This document shows positions 16,151 to 24,076 of a DNA stretch of 32,498 nt, piece after piece. This DNA comes from Bacteroidaceae bacterium (GTDB lineage Bacteria > Bacteroidota > Bacteroidia > Bacteroidales > Bacteroidaceae). Within the stretch, counting starts at the first letter, position 1; each line of letters begins with the position of its first letter. The stretch spans positions 1 through 32,498 of the forward strand of contig JAFYQQ010000053.1 of assembly GCA_017559845.1 (NCBI GenBank), given 5' to 3'. The notes beneath the pieces are model-generated. The model had not been told where the DNA came from. It saw only the letters and a list, made by a program, of their open reading frames with translations, and searched no databases. The translations under genes were made by a program, and so were the position numbers.

Positions 16151-18301
16151 TTATTCTGCTGTAATTTCCAGCACGTAGCTGGTAAGTTTTCGGGTGTTCA
16201 GCAGGTTAAGGCCGATGTTCATGAGGTATTGACCACTGTATATGCGGTCATTGCATCCCAATGAACTATTGGCGCCTGGCCACATGTTAATCTCGCGAAC
16301 GCGGTATCTGGTATCGGGGTTCAGTCCTTTGAGCAATACCGGGTTATTGCGTTCTCCCCATCGTGGGTAGGTGTTGAATGCAAACACAACGGAAGACTTC
16401 TGGTCTGTTCCGACAAACTGTGTAACGGCATGAGGACCTTCATAGGGAGAGTAGAGGCGATACATGTTACCGTCCATGATGACGGGACTCAGACGGCGAT
16501 AGTTCTTGACAGCTTCCTTGCAGTAAGCCAAATCGTTATCGCTCATATCGCTCAGCTTGATGTCGAAGCCCATCTTGCCCATCATGGTTACGTCTGTGCG
16601 GAACTTGATGCTTGTGCCGGAGTTCCAGGTGGTAACGTGGGCGCAAGTTGCCTTGACGGGATAGAAGTAAGAGTAGGCATACTGAATGAATAGTCTTTCC
16701 AACGGGTCGGTATTGTCGCTGGCCCAGAACTCAGTGAAGTAGGAGAGGGCCTTGTAGTCTATACGTCCGCTACCGCCAGAGCAAAGCATCATGGGAAGGT
16801 TGGGGTACTTGGCCTTGATGCGTTCCAATACGTTGTAAAGGCCGTGTACATAATCGACATACAAATGGGTCTGCTTATCCTTGAGGTAATGGGAGTAGAT
16901 ATTGGTAATGGGGCTGTTGCAATCCCACTTGAAGTAAGCGATGCCGGGATAATCTGTCATCAAACGGTCCACAACACCGAAGACAAAGTCCTGTACTTTG
17001 GGATTGCTGAGGTCGAGCACCATCTGATTGCGGAAGTAATATTCGTCGCGGTTGGGAAGGTGGATAACCCAGTCCTTGTGCTTTTCGTAGAGTTCGCTTT
17101 TGGGATTAACCATCTCGGGTTCGATCCAGATACCGAACTTGATGCCTTTCTTTTGTGCCTCTTCGACCAGACGGGTTACCTTTCCGGGCAACTTGTCGGC
17201 CGTTTCCTGCCAATCGCCCAAACCTTGTGTGTCGTTGTGGCGGGGGTGCTTGTTTCCGAACCATCCGTCGTCCAGCAAGAACATGTCTACGCCCAGTTTG
17301 ACGGCATCGCCCATCAGATTGCAGAGCTTCTCTTCATTAAAGTCGAAGTATGTGGCTTCCCAGTTGTTCAGCAATGTCATGCGTCCCTTCTGCCCGTCCT
17401 TCAGTTGGTATTTTCTGGCCCAATTGTGAAGATTATGGCTGGCGCGCGTCATGCCTTCATAACTCATGGTAAAATAGAACTCGGGCGTGGTAAACGTTTC
17501 CTTGGCTCCCAACTGGTATGAAGAGAAATAAGGGTTAATACCACTGATGAGACGGAGGTTGTCCTTCTCGTCCACCTCGAAGGTGAAACGGAAGTTACCT
17601 GTCCATCCAAGTTGGCCCAATATTACCTGGCCGTTGTCTTCGGTGGCCTGATTGCCGACCGAAAGGATGAACATGGGAGGTGTGAACATATTGGCACGTG
17701 TACCCAACTTGGTGTCCAGCACCTTCTTGCCAAAATTCAAGGGTGTTGTGCTGATATGACCTTCATCGGCCCAGTTGCCGCTGAACTCGGTGAGCCAGTA
17801 TTTGCCGCCGGTAAGGTGCAACATGCTGCTGGCATACTTTTCCAGTATGACGGGTTTCTTCTCTCCGTTGGTGATTTCGGTATATGTCTTGATGACATCC
17901 TCCTCGGTATATGCGTTAAAGTGCAGATTGACTTTGGTGCCGTATTCCTTGTCCTGGAGGCTTATGACAGTGTATTTGCTACCGTCGGCTGCCGTATTTT
18001 GATTGTGGCTGACATAAGTGAGCAGGGTAGAGGGGTTGCCGTCTGCATGACGGATGTCCAAAGCGGGTTCGAAGTAGTCCTCCATTCCGTGGGTCAGATA
18101 GGCTTCGGTGCCACGGGAAAGGTGTCTCAGGTCTGCCTCGTCTGTCAAATGGCGTCCAAAATACGACTGATACAAACGGCCATTGCCGGAAACACGGAAT
18201 ACGATATCGGTACTTTTCGTACTCACTCGGATAAATTCATCGGCATGAACCAATGTGGCAAAGCACAGCAAAACCGATGACAGGATGTGTTTGATACGCA
18301 T
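16151..18301 (-). CDS. Alpha-galactosidase, GH36, exported
   Basis: Protein of 716 residues, the normal length for GH36, with a signal peptide (MRIKHILSSVLLCFATLVHA). It removes alpha-1,6-linked galactose from raffinose-type sugars or galactomannan. After an N-terminal beta-sandwich the catalytic barrel shows FLLDDGWFGNK, GIWIEPEMVNP, and YFKWDCN with the nucleophile D460. SDNTDP has the likely acid/base D529, about 70 residues further on, as in characterised members. The C-terminal part is beta-rich. It is periplasmic or surface-located. It begins 33 bases after the aminotransferase stop and may share its transcript, although its function is unrelated. No other galactoside genes are near. 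Confidence 0.93.
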   Translation of the reverse strand: MRIKHILSSVLLCFATLVHADEFIRVSTKSTDIVFRVSGNGRLYQSYFGRHLTDEADLRHLSRGTEAYLTHGMEDYFEPALDIRHADGNPSTLLTYVSHNQNTAADGSKYTVISLQDKEYGTKVNLHFNAYTEEDVIKTYTEITNGEKKPVILEKYASSMLHLTGGKYWLTEFSGNWADEGHISTTPLNFGKKVLDTKLGTRANMFTPPMFILSVGNQATEDNGQVILGQLGWTGNFRFTFEVDEKDNLRLISGINPYFSSYQLGAKETFTTPEFYFTMSYEGMTRASHNLHNWARKYQLKDGQKGRMTLLNNWEATYFDFNEEKLCNLMGDAVKLGVDMFLLDDGWFGNKHPRHNDTQGLGDWQETADKLPGKVTRLVEEAQKKGIKFGIWIEPEMVNPKSELYEKHKDWVIHLPNRDEYYFRNQMVLDLSNPKVQDFVFGVVDRLMTDYPGIAYFKWDCNSPITNIYSHYLKDKQTHLYVDYVHGLYNVLERIKAKYPNLPMMLCSGGSGRIDYKALSYFTEFWASDNTDPLERLFIQYAYSYFYPVKATCAHVTTWNSGTSIKFRTDVTMMGKMGFDIKLSDMSDNDLAYCKEAVKNYRRLSPVIMDGNMYRLYSPYEGPHAVTQFVGTDQKSSVVFAFNTYPRWGERNNPVLLKGLNPDTRYRVREINMWPGANSSLGCNDRIYSGQYLMNIGLNLLNTRKLTSYVLEITAE

Positions 18302-18334
18302 GAGAATGAATGTTTTATGATTGTGATTTGATTT

Positions 18335-19645
18335 TTACTGATGATCGGCATGGAATGCCTTGGCACGCTCTTCGAGCAAGGGGAAAAGGTCATCCGTCAT
18401 TCGCGATGTACATGCTCTTACGCCTTCCTGCTGACTGCCGGTTGTGCCGAGTGCGATACTGGAAATGCCATAATAAAGAAGTTCGCGCAGCAACGTGCCT
18501 CCGCTCATTCCTTTATATCCGATGGTAAAGAAGAAACCGTCTCCAACATTCTGAGTGACGTCCTTGTCATACACGATATGAAACCCGTTGGCGCAGAAAA
18601 TCTCCTTCATCTTCTGGGCACGGCGTGCATATTCCTGGGTGTCGGCACAGAAGTCCAGCTCGCCGTCTACGGAAGCCCTCATCATCTCGGCATAGGCATA
18701 TTGGGTGGTGGCGGTGCAACCGCTGGTTATCATGTAAAGAATGGATGCCACCAAGGTCTGGCCAAAGATGCCCGAATCCTGATAACGTTCTGCCAATGCA
18801 GGGAAATGGCGTTCGTAGAGCTTGTCACTAATACACATCACCGCCATGCGCTGTCCGGCATAGCTGAAGATCTTTGATGAGGAAAGCATCAGTATGTAGT
18901 TGTCGGTATAGCGGGCAACTGTGGGAGGGTAGGGCGCCTGCCATGGTGTACGGAAGTCTGTACGGAAATCCATCAGGAAATAGGCAAGGTCTTCCAATAT
19001 AATGACATCATATTGTGTTGCCAGGCGGCCGATAATCTGCAGTTCCTCTTCTTCCAGGCAAATCCATGCAGGGTTATTGGGATTGGAATAAACGATGGCT
19101 GCGATGTCGCCGGCCTTCAGATATTCTTCCAGCTTGTCCTTGAGTTTTTCACCACGGAAATGGTATATGTCGAATTGTTCCCATTCTGCACCGATTACAC
19201 GCAATTGTGATTTCTGGATGGGGAATCCGGGGTCAATGAACAGGACCTTGCGGCGTTGAGGGTTGAGCTGGGTACAGGCAATGAAGGCACCGTACGAAGA
19301 AGCCACACTTCCCACGGTTGGGATGCAGCTTCGGGGGGTGACGTCAACATCCATGAATGCCTTTACAAAACGTGATGCCTGCTGCTTTACCTCGGGAACT
19401 CCGGCAGCAGCGGGGTATTGTGAACCCACTCCGGCCTCGAGTGCCTTTTTTTCTGCCTCTATGCCGATTTTGTTGGCCGGCAGTCCGGGCGAGCCCTGAT
19501 CCATGCGGATAAAGGGAATTCCTGTTTTCTCCTGCAAGCGTTGTGCAGTTAAAAGCACATCGCCAATGGTGGCATTCTCCAAATCGGCAATATGCAACTC
19601 GTCCACCACCTGTTGAACTATATTTTCGTCAAATACTTTACTCAT
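18335..19645 (-). CDS. PLP-dependent aminotransferase, class I/II
   Basis: Protein of 436 residues with aminotransferase fold type I. The PLP-binding Lys is K258 in SSSKIFSYAGQR; other cofactor contacts are the YSNPNNP motif (N188) and LEDLAY (D219, Y222). The protein moves amino groups between an amino acid and a 2-oxo acid in the cytoplasm. The substrate cannot be told from the sequence, but the gene is 49 bases after a nitrilase-family gene of the omega-amidase kind. Such pairs in other organisms use glutamine as amino donor and hydrolyse the resulting 2-oxoglutaramate, which makes a glutamine transaminase acting on aromatic or sulfur amino acids a reasonable inference. Confidence 0.88.
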   Translation of the reverse strand: MSKVFDENIVQQVVDELHIADLENATIGDVLLTAQRLQEKTGIPFIRMDQGSPGLPANKIGIEAEKKALEAGVGSQYPAAAGVPEVKQQASRFVKAFMDVDVTPRSCIPTVGSVASSYGAFIACTQLNPQRRKVLFIDPGFPIQKSQLRVIGAEWEQFDIYHFRGEKLKDKLEEYLKAGDIAAIVYSNPNNPAWICLEEEELQIIGRLATQYDVIILEDLAYFLMDFRTDFRTPWQAPYPPTVARYTDNYILMLSSSKIFSYAGQRMAVMCISDKLYERHFPALAERYQDSGIFGQTLVASILYMITSGCTATTQYAYAEMMRASVDGELDFCADTQEYARRAQKMKEIFCANGFHIVYDKDVTQNVGDGFFFTIGYKGMSGGTLLRELLYYGISSIALGTTGSQQEGVRACTSRMTDDLFPLLEERAKAFHADHQ

Positions 19646-19694
19646 TTGTATTTTTTATAATAATGTTTACATTTAAATCGACCTACCACAACAA

Positions 19695-20444
19695 TTACTG
19701 GTCGGCATCATTCAATACGGGGAACTTGCGACGGAACGCTTCCAGTTCGTCCATGTTCACTACGCCGGATACCATGCTTTCAACTCCCTCGGGACAGACT
19801 GCAATTTTCCTCCCGTAGGCGTCAATCAGCATGGTTCCTCCGCTATAGGAACAAGCGGGGTCCTCGCCCACACGATTGACGGCTGCAACATAGCACTGGT
19901 TCTCTATGGCACGTGCCACCAAAAGAGCCTTCCATGCCTCCAAACGTACCGTTGGCCATGAAGCCACATAGATAATCATGTCATAATCCTTCCGGTTACG
20001 GCTGAAAACGGGGAAGCGCAGATCGTAACAAATCTGCAACAGGATGCGCACACCGCAGTGCGTAACGATAACCCTCTCGCTACCGGCGGTAAAGGTCTTG
20101 TCTTCTCCGCCGTAGGTAAAGAGGTGGTGCTTGTCATAATACTCCACACGTCCGTCGGGATGTGCAAAATAAAAACGGTTATAGAACTTTCCGTCATGCT
20201 CAACCGCAACGCTGCCGGCAATGGCGCAATTGCGTTGCTTTGCCGTGCGAATCATCCAATTGAAGGTCTCTCCGCCATCGGTTTCTGCTATACCAGCGGG
20301 AGAGGTTGCAAAACCGGTTGAAAACATTTCGGGGAGGATATAAAGGTCCGCAGGTTCTGCGCTGGCCAACAACTCGTCAATGTGTTTTACATTTGCTTTC
20401 GGGTTGGCCCAAACTATATCTTCTTGTAAAAGGGTTACTTTCAT
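19695..20444 (-). CDS. Nitrilase-family amidohydrolase, omega-amidase (YafV/Nit2-like)
   Basis: Protein of 249 residues from the ATG at 20444. The Glu-Lys-Cys triad of the nitrilase superfamily is complete: E39 (LPEMFSTGF), K105 (YYDKHHLF) and C139 (LLQICYDLRFP). The EMFSTGF and RNRKDYDMIIYVASWP stretches point to the omega-amidase branch, which hydrolyses 2-oxoglutaramate or 2-oxosuccinamate to the dicarboxylic acid and ammonia. The frame runs open upstream to an ATG at 20558, but a -7 box at 20483-20490 lies between the two starts and the extra 38 residues do not fit the family, so I choose 20444. It is first in a run with the aminotransferase and GH36 genes. Confidence 0.88.
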   Translation of the reverse strand: MKVTLLQEDIVWANPKANVKHIDELLASAEPADLYILPEMFSTGFATSPAGIAETDGGETFNWMIRTAKQRNCAIAGSVAVEHDGKFYNRFYFAHPDGRVEYYDKHHLFTYGGEDKTFTAGSERVIVTHCGVRILLQICYDLRFPVFSRNRKDYDMIIYVASWPTVRLEAWKALLVARAIENQCYVAAVNRVGEDPACSYSGGTMLIDAYGRKIAVCPEGVESMVSGVVNMDELEAFRRKFPVLNDADQ

Positions 20445-20482
20445 TGTCCGTTGTTTTTTATCTTGTAACTTTTTCTTCTCTG

Positions 20483-20490
20483 CAAAATTA
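20483..20490 (-). promoter_or_regulatory. -7 box for the omega-amidase gene
   Basis: TAATTTTG followed by CA on the minus strand matches the -7 consensus and lies 38 bases before the ATG at 20444. The -33 element is poor. It decides the start of the gene downstream. Confidence 0.6.
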
Positions 20491-20598
20491 CACATAAATT
20501 GCGATATATAAGCTCCGCCGGCAAGAAAAACTAAGAAACCATAGATGTAAAAAGGCATATTTTACGTTCTCGCCCAGTTCTCTTTCAGATATTTATTG

Positions 20599-20606
20599 TA
20601 TCTTTG
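20599..20606 (+). promoter_or_regulatory. -7 box for the 63-residue membrane peptide gene
   Basis: TATCTTTG fits TAnnTTTG and lies 23 bases before the ATG at 20630. A clear -33 TTG is not seen. Confidence 0.5.
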
Positions 20607-20629
20607 TGTTTGAAACAACATTGGCTGAC

Positions 20630-20821
20630 ATGAAGAATACGAAGAATATATTGTTGGCCCTTTGTCTGCTTATTCTTGCAGCCGTAGCCATTTATATCCC
20701 GCTATCATCCTCATTCCACACTCCTTTCACAAGTGGTACCCTCGCTGACGGACAGCTTCGTATAGTTGGCAACATGGACCATGATGTCTGGGTTTGGCTG
20801 GACGAAATGTCAGAATTATAG
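20630..20821 (+). CDS. Small membrane or exported peptide, unknown function
   Basis: A 63-residue frame begins MKNTKNILLALCLLILAAVA: a short basic start followed by one hydrophobic helix (residues about 7-24), then a polar tail with GQLRIVGNMDHDVWVWLDEM. I do not recognise a family. A -7 box stands just upstream, and the start at 20630 follows it at a sensible distance; a GTG at 20606 lies in the -7 box and is rejected. It is divergent from the omega-amidase gene. It could be a single-span membrane protein or a secreted peptide, or the remnant of a longer gene. No terminator is obvious after it. Confidence 0.5.
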   Translation: MKNTKNILLALCLLILAAVAIYIPLSSSFHTPFTSGTLADGQLRIVGNMDHDVWVWLDEMSEL

Positions 20822-20881
20822 CAGAAATCTCATTGCAGAGGACAAAAAGCGCAGGAAACAGCCAAAAAACGAGCATTTTTT

Positions 20882-20911
20882 TTGTATATTTCATAAAAAA
20901 GACTAATTTTG
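20882..20911 (+). promoter_or_regulatory. Promoter of the Phe leader transcript
   Basis: TTG (20882-20884), 19 bases, TAATTTTG (20904-20911) is an essentially perfect sigma-ABfr promoter. Transcription should begin near 20917-20920, about 20 bases before the leader ATG. Confidence 0.8.
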
Positions 20912-20940
20912 CAATGAAATTTTAAAAAACAGAGCAAGTA

Positions 20941-21030
20941 ATGACAGCAATGTATACCATATTTTTCTCCTTTTTCTTTTTTTACTTTAGCAATAAAGTG
21001 AAGCGGGAGTTCGTATGTGTACAAGAATGA
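20941..21030 (+). CDS. Phenylalanine-rich leader peptide (29 codons)
   Basis: The frame begins MTAMYTIFFSFFFFYFSNKV and ends after KREFVCVQE. Residues 8-16 (20962-20988) hold seven Phe codons, using both TTT and TTC, with one Ser and one Tyr; an eighth Phe follows at residue 24. This matches leader peptides of phenylalanine attenuators such as enterobacterial pheL in kind. It lies between a good promoter and a strong terminator, and ahead of genes that include phenylacetate-CoA ligase. A second ATG at codon 4 is an alternative start. No Shine-Dalgarno is seen, which is normal here. Its likely role is to be translated, not to act as a protein: stalling for charged tRNA-Phe would leave the downstream RNA free. 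The caution is that a T-rich tract encodes Phe by chance. Confidence 0.7.
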   Translation: MTAMYTIFFSFFFFYFSNKVKREFVCVQE

Positions 21031-21089
21031 CGACAGATGTTATAAATTATAGATATAATGAATCCCGCTTCCAAGAGGCGGGATTTTTT
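21000..21089 (+). promoter_or_regulatory. Attenuator: competing antiterminator and terminator
   Basis: GAAGCGGGA (21000-21008), inside the leader frame and 11 bases after the Phe cluster, is exactly complementary to TCCCGCTTC (21063-21071), the left arm of the terminator at 21062-21084. The two structures are mutually exclusive. A ribosome waiting on Phe codons would leave 21000-21008 free to form the antiterminator; a ribosome moving to the stop codon at 21028-21030 would disturb it and allow termination. I see no protecting hairpin that sequesters 21000-21008 in the absence of translation. Confidence 0.7.
21062..21089 (+). terminator. Intrinsic terminator before the porin gene
   Basis: A stem of about ten pairs, ATCCCGCTTC against GAGGCGGGAT with one G-T pair and loop CAA, is followed by six T residues (21084-21089). 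It stands 29 bases before the porin ATG, where it can only serve control of that gene and its followers. Confidence 0.85.
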
Positions 21090-21118
21090 GTTGGTATCAG
21101 TTTAAAAATAATAATTCA

Positions 21119-22204
21119 ATGTTAAAACGAAGTTTTCTACTTACATTTTGCCTGTTGATTTGTGGAGGATTGCAGGCGCAAGAAACAGATGCAAAAGAGA
21201 CGAGGACAAAGTCGCAGAAAATGCCGGCATGGGTGACAAGCCTTTCCGAGCATATGGAACTGCACGGTTATGCTCAGGCTGGATATACCTGGAAGCATCA
21301 GGAAGATGTACACAGCAATTCGTTTGACTTGAAGAGAGTTTTGTTTTGGGCAAAGGCAAATGTTACCGACCGTTGGTCTTTCCTTTTCATGCATGATTTC
21401 TCCAGCGTAGTTCAGGAATTCTATACCGACTACCGCTTTCTGAGAAAGAAAGAACTGAATGTACGCTTTGGCCAGTTCAAGAACTCCCTGTCCATGCAGA
21501 ATCCTTTGTCTCCGACCAAGCTGGAACTCATAGATTGCTATTCGCAAGCGGTTGTCTATCTGACGGGTTGTGGCTCAGATCCATTGAACGGAGTACAATA
21601 TGGTCGCGACTTGGGCATTATGCTCTATGGCGATGTACTAAAAAACAAATTACATTATGAGTTGGCGGTGATGAACGGCAGTGGTATAAACCGGAAGGAC
21701 AACAACAAACATAAAGATGTAATCGGTAAGTTGGAATATCGTCCTAAACCTAATTTCCGTATCGTTACTACGGGCCAGTTGGGCAAAGGTCATGCTTTGG
21801 AAACGTCTGCCTATTGTCCCGACATAGCAAAGGGAGAAGACTACAGGCGCGACCGCTGGTCTGTGGGTGCGGAATGGAAAGCACGCTCAGAAGGCATTGA
21901 CTATTGGAAGAACCGTACCGCGCAGGTCCAGGCTGAAGTCCTGGGCGGAAGAGACGGTCGCAACCATAGCATCGGAGCGTATGTTACGGCTTCTCTTCCG
22001 GTATTTAGGGAAATGGATGCCATTGCATCGGCAGACTACTTCAATTACAATACGGATTTGGGGTTGAAACAGATGAATTTGGTACTGGGTGTTCAGTATT
22101 GGTTCTACAAGACTTGCCGTGTGCAGATACAGTACACCAATGCAAACCCCGCAAAACAAGCGCACTACGGGTATTTGCAGACGCAGGTGCAAGTGGCATT
22201 CTAA
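21119..22204 (+). CDS. Outer-membrane porin, OprO/OprP family
   Basis: Protein of 361 residues with a signal peptide (MLKRSFLLTFCLLICGGLQAQ) and a 16-strand-type barrel pattern. LHGYAQAGYTWKHQ begins the barrel and VQVAF with the terminal Phe ends it. RFGQFKNSLSMQNPLSPTKLELIDCY and YGRDLGIMLYGDV are typical of the phosphate-porin-like family in Bacteroidetes, which transports various small anions. It is directly downstream of the Phe attenuator and 36 bases ahead of the thioesterase gene with no promoter between. Given these neighbours, entry of aryl carboxylates such as phenylacetate is an attractive inference, not shown by the sequence itself. Confidence 0.82.
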   Translation: MLKRSFLLTFCLLICGGLQAQETDAKETRTKSQKMPAWVTSLSEHMELHGYAQAGYTWKHQEDVHSNSFDLKRVLFWAKANVTDRWSFLFMHDFSSVVQEFYTDYRFLRKKELNVRFGQFKNSLSMQNPLSPTKLELIDCYSQAVVYLTGCGSDPLNGVQYGRDLGIMLYGDVLKNKLHYELAVMNGSGINRKDNNKHKDVIGKLEYRPKPNFRIVTTGQLGKGHALETSAYCPDIAKGEDYRRDRWSVGAEWKARSEGIDYWKNRTAQVQAEVLGGRDGRNHSIGAYVTASLPVFREMDAIASADYFNYNTDLGLKQMNLVLGVQYWFYKTCRVQIQYTNANPAKQAHYGYLQTQVQVAF

Positions 22205-22240
22205 TAGATTCAATGAAATATAAAAATAACATTTAACTTT

Positions 22241-22654
22241 ATGACACTACAAGAACGGCTTAACAATGAGGACCGGTTTGCCAAAAGCATCGGTGCGCAA
22301 CTGACAGAAGTCAGGGAAGGGTACGCTTGCGCAGAACTTACAGTTCAAGAACATCATTTGAATGGTGCTGGAGTATGTCAGGGCGGAGTTATGTATACGC
22401 TTGCAGATCTGTCGTTTGCTGCGGTTACCAATAGCCATGGGATTCTGAGCCTTGGTATTTCAAACACGATTACCTTCATAAAATCCGCTCATCTCGGAGA
22501 ACGAATCAAGGCGGAATGTATCGAATTGGTAAACCATCACAAATTGCCTTATTGCGATATAAAAATCAGCAATGGAAAAGGAGAGATTCTTGCCATGATG
22601 ACAGGATTGGCCTATCGAATGAAAAACCATTTTGATTTTGACAAGCTGATGTAA
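22241..22654 (+). CDS. PaaI-like hotdog-fold acyl-CoA thioesterase
   Basis: Protein of 137 residues, the usual size of PaaI/YbgC-like hotdog thioesterases, which hydrolyse acyl-CoA, often aryl-acyl-CoA such as phenylacetyl-CoA, in the cytoplasm. The signature HLNGAGVCQGGVMYTLADLSFAAV (residues about 39-62) is the HxxG...GG-hx-hxxAD pattern that holds the catalytic Asp on the central helix, and LGISNTITFIKSAHLGERIKAE is the typical second half. Next to phenylacetate-CoA ligase it could recycle CoA when phenylacetyl-CoA builds up. It is probably co-transcribed with the porin. The start at 22241 has no alternative nearby. Confidence 0.87.
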   Translation: MTLQERLNNEDRFAKSIGAQLTEVREGYACAELTVQEHHLNGAGVCQGGVMYTLADLSFAAVTNSHGILSLGISNTITFIKSAHLGERIKAECIELVNHHKLPYCDIKISNGKGEILAMMTGLAYRMKNHFDFDKLM

Positions 22655-22682
22655 AGTTTTGCAGAAATTATTATAAAAAAGC

Positions 22683-22713
22683 TTGTTACTACAGAAACTT
22701 CTGTGTAATTTTG
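22683..22713 (+). promoter_or_regulatory. Promoter and candidate operator of phenylacetate-CoA ligase
   Basis: TTG (22683-22685), 20 bases, TAATTTTG (22706-22713) fits the Bacteroides promoter. Between the two boxes lies the inverted repeat ACAGAA-AC-TTCTGT (22691-22704), well placed for a repressor. The same half-sites occur just upstream of the -7 box of the purine operon at 16094-16108, with one base more between them. Confidence 0.7.
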
Positions 22714-22754
22714 CTTTTGATTTTCAATAAATCAACCCAAAATTTATTAAATTT

Positions 22755-24065
22755 ATGTATTACAATGAAAAAATTGAGACAATGGATCGCGAGTCCCTGC
22801 GCAAGTTGCAAGGCGAACGACTGGCAAACATTGTCAAGCACACTTACGAGAATGTAGAATTCTACCGCAAACGGATGGACGAGGCAGGAGTGAAGCCTTC
22901 GGATATCCGCTCTATCGATGATATTTCCAAATTGCCCTTCATGCAAAAGCAGGATTTGCGCGACTACTATCCCTTCGGAACCTTTGCCGCTCCGATGAAG
23001 GATATCGTCCGTTTCCATGCTTCAAGCGGAACCACTGGAAAACCCATTGTGGCTGGATATACGCAGAAAGACCTTGATAACTGGTCCGAGGGTGTGGCTC
23101 GTTGCCTAACGGCTTACGGCGCAACAAAAGAGGATATTATTCAGGTCTCATACGGCTATGGCCTCTTTACCGGTGGTTTGGGCGCCCATGATGGTGCCAC
23201 GCGTATAGGCGCAGCTGTGTTGCCAACCAGCAGCGGAAACACAAGCAAGCAAATCATGCTGATGAAGGATTTGGGAACAACCGTATTGTGCTGTACACCC
23301 TCCTATGCATTGTTCCTCGCCGAGAGCATTGAGAACGACCCCGAAACAAATCTTAAGGAGGATATCAAGCTTCGCTTCGGCGTTTTCGGGGCAGAACCCT
23401 GGACCGAGAATATGCGCAAAGAGCTGGAAGCAAAATTGAACATCAAGGCATACGATATCTACGGACTGACGGAAGTGAGCGGCCCCGGTGTGGGCGGAGA
23501 ATGCGAGTATCAAGACGGCACGCACTTGTGGGAGGACCTGTTCTATCCCGAAATCATTGACCCAGTAACGCTTCAGCCCGTAGAGCCCGGGCAGCAGGGT
23601 GAGCTTGTCTTCACAACACTGACAAAGGAGGGCATGCCTGTTATACGTTACCGCACACGCGACCTTACGCATTTGAATTATGAAAAGTGCCGTTGTGGCC
23701 GCACAATGGTGCGTATGGGACGTATCATGGGCCGAAGCGATGACATGCTCATTATTCGTGGTGTCAATGTATTCCCCTCACAGATAGAAAGTGTCATCCT
23801 TGAAATTCCCGAATTCACAGGTCAGTATTTTGTCACCGTAGACCGTGTCAATAATATTGATACATTCCAGGTTGATGTGGAATTGCGTCCCGAATACTAT
23901 GGCGATGACATGGGTAGGATGCTCCGTCTGAAAGACCGTCTAGTCGGCCGTCTGGTTAGCGTACTTGGCATACGTCCCGAAATCAGAATCGTCGAGCCTA
24001 ACAGCATAACACGTTCACAAGGCAAGGCAAAGCACGTATTAGACAAACGACTTCTTAACCCCTAA
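22755..24065 (+). CDS. paaK: Phenylacetate-CoA ligase
   Basis: Protein of 436 residues, the standard length for PaaK-type AMP-forming ligases, which make phenylacetyl-CoA (or related aryl-acetyl-CoA) from the acid, ATP and CoA. Motifs: the phosphate loop FHASSGTTGKPIVAGYT, YDIYGLTEVSGPGV, the hinge/adenylate region RYRTRDLT, and RSDDMLIIRGVNVFPSQIE. In anaerobes this ligase is often encoded with an ACT-domain protein and indolepyruvate ferredoxin oxidoreductase; the ACT gene follows here after 11 bases, and the oxidoreductase is not in the window. Likely role: activation of environmental aryl acetates for carboxylation to aryl pyruvates and so to aromatic amino acids. It has its own promoter but no terminator separates it from the thioesterase gene, so read-through is possible. 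Confidence 0.92.
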   Translation: MYYNEKIETMDRESLRKLQGERLANIVKHTYENVEFYRKRMDEAGVKPSDIRSIDDISKLPFMQKQDLRDYYPFGTFAAPMKDIVRFHASSGTTGKPIVAGYTQKDLDNWSEGVARCLTAYGATKEDIIQVSYGYGLFTGGLGAHDGATRIGAAVLPTSSGNTSKQIMLMKDLGTTVLCCTPSYALFLAESIENDPETNLKEDIKLRFGVFGAEPWTENMRKELEAKLNIKAYDIYGLTEVSGPGVGGECEYQDGTHLWEDLFYPEIIDPVTLQPVEPGQQGELVFTTLTKEGMPVIRYRTRDLTHLNYEKCRCGRTMVRMGRIMGRSDDMLIIRGVNVFPSQIESVILEIPEFTGQYFVTVDRVNNIDTFQVDVELRPEYYGDDMGRMLRLKDRLVGRLVSVLGIRPEIRIVEPNSITRSQGKAKHVLDKRLLNP

Positions 24066-24076
24066 AACAGATAGTC

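Noticed and set aside
20445..20558. Longer N-terminus for the omega-amidase gene
   Set aside because: A -7 box at 20483-20490 falls inside the extension and the nitrilase fold begins at MKVTLLQ.
20830..21024. 64-codon open frame on the minus strand over the Phe leader
   Set aside because: It has no promoter, and its Lys-rich run is only the complement of the leader's T-rich Phe codons.
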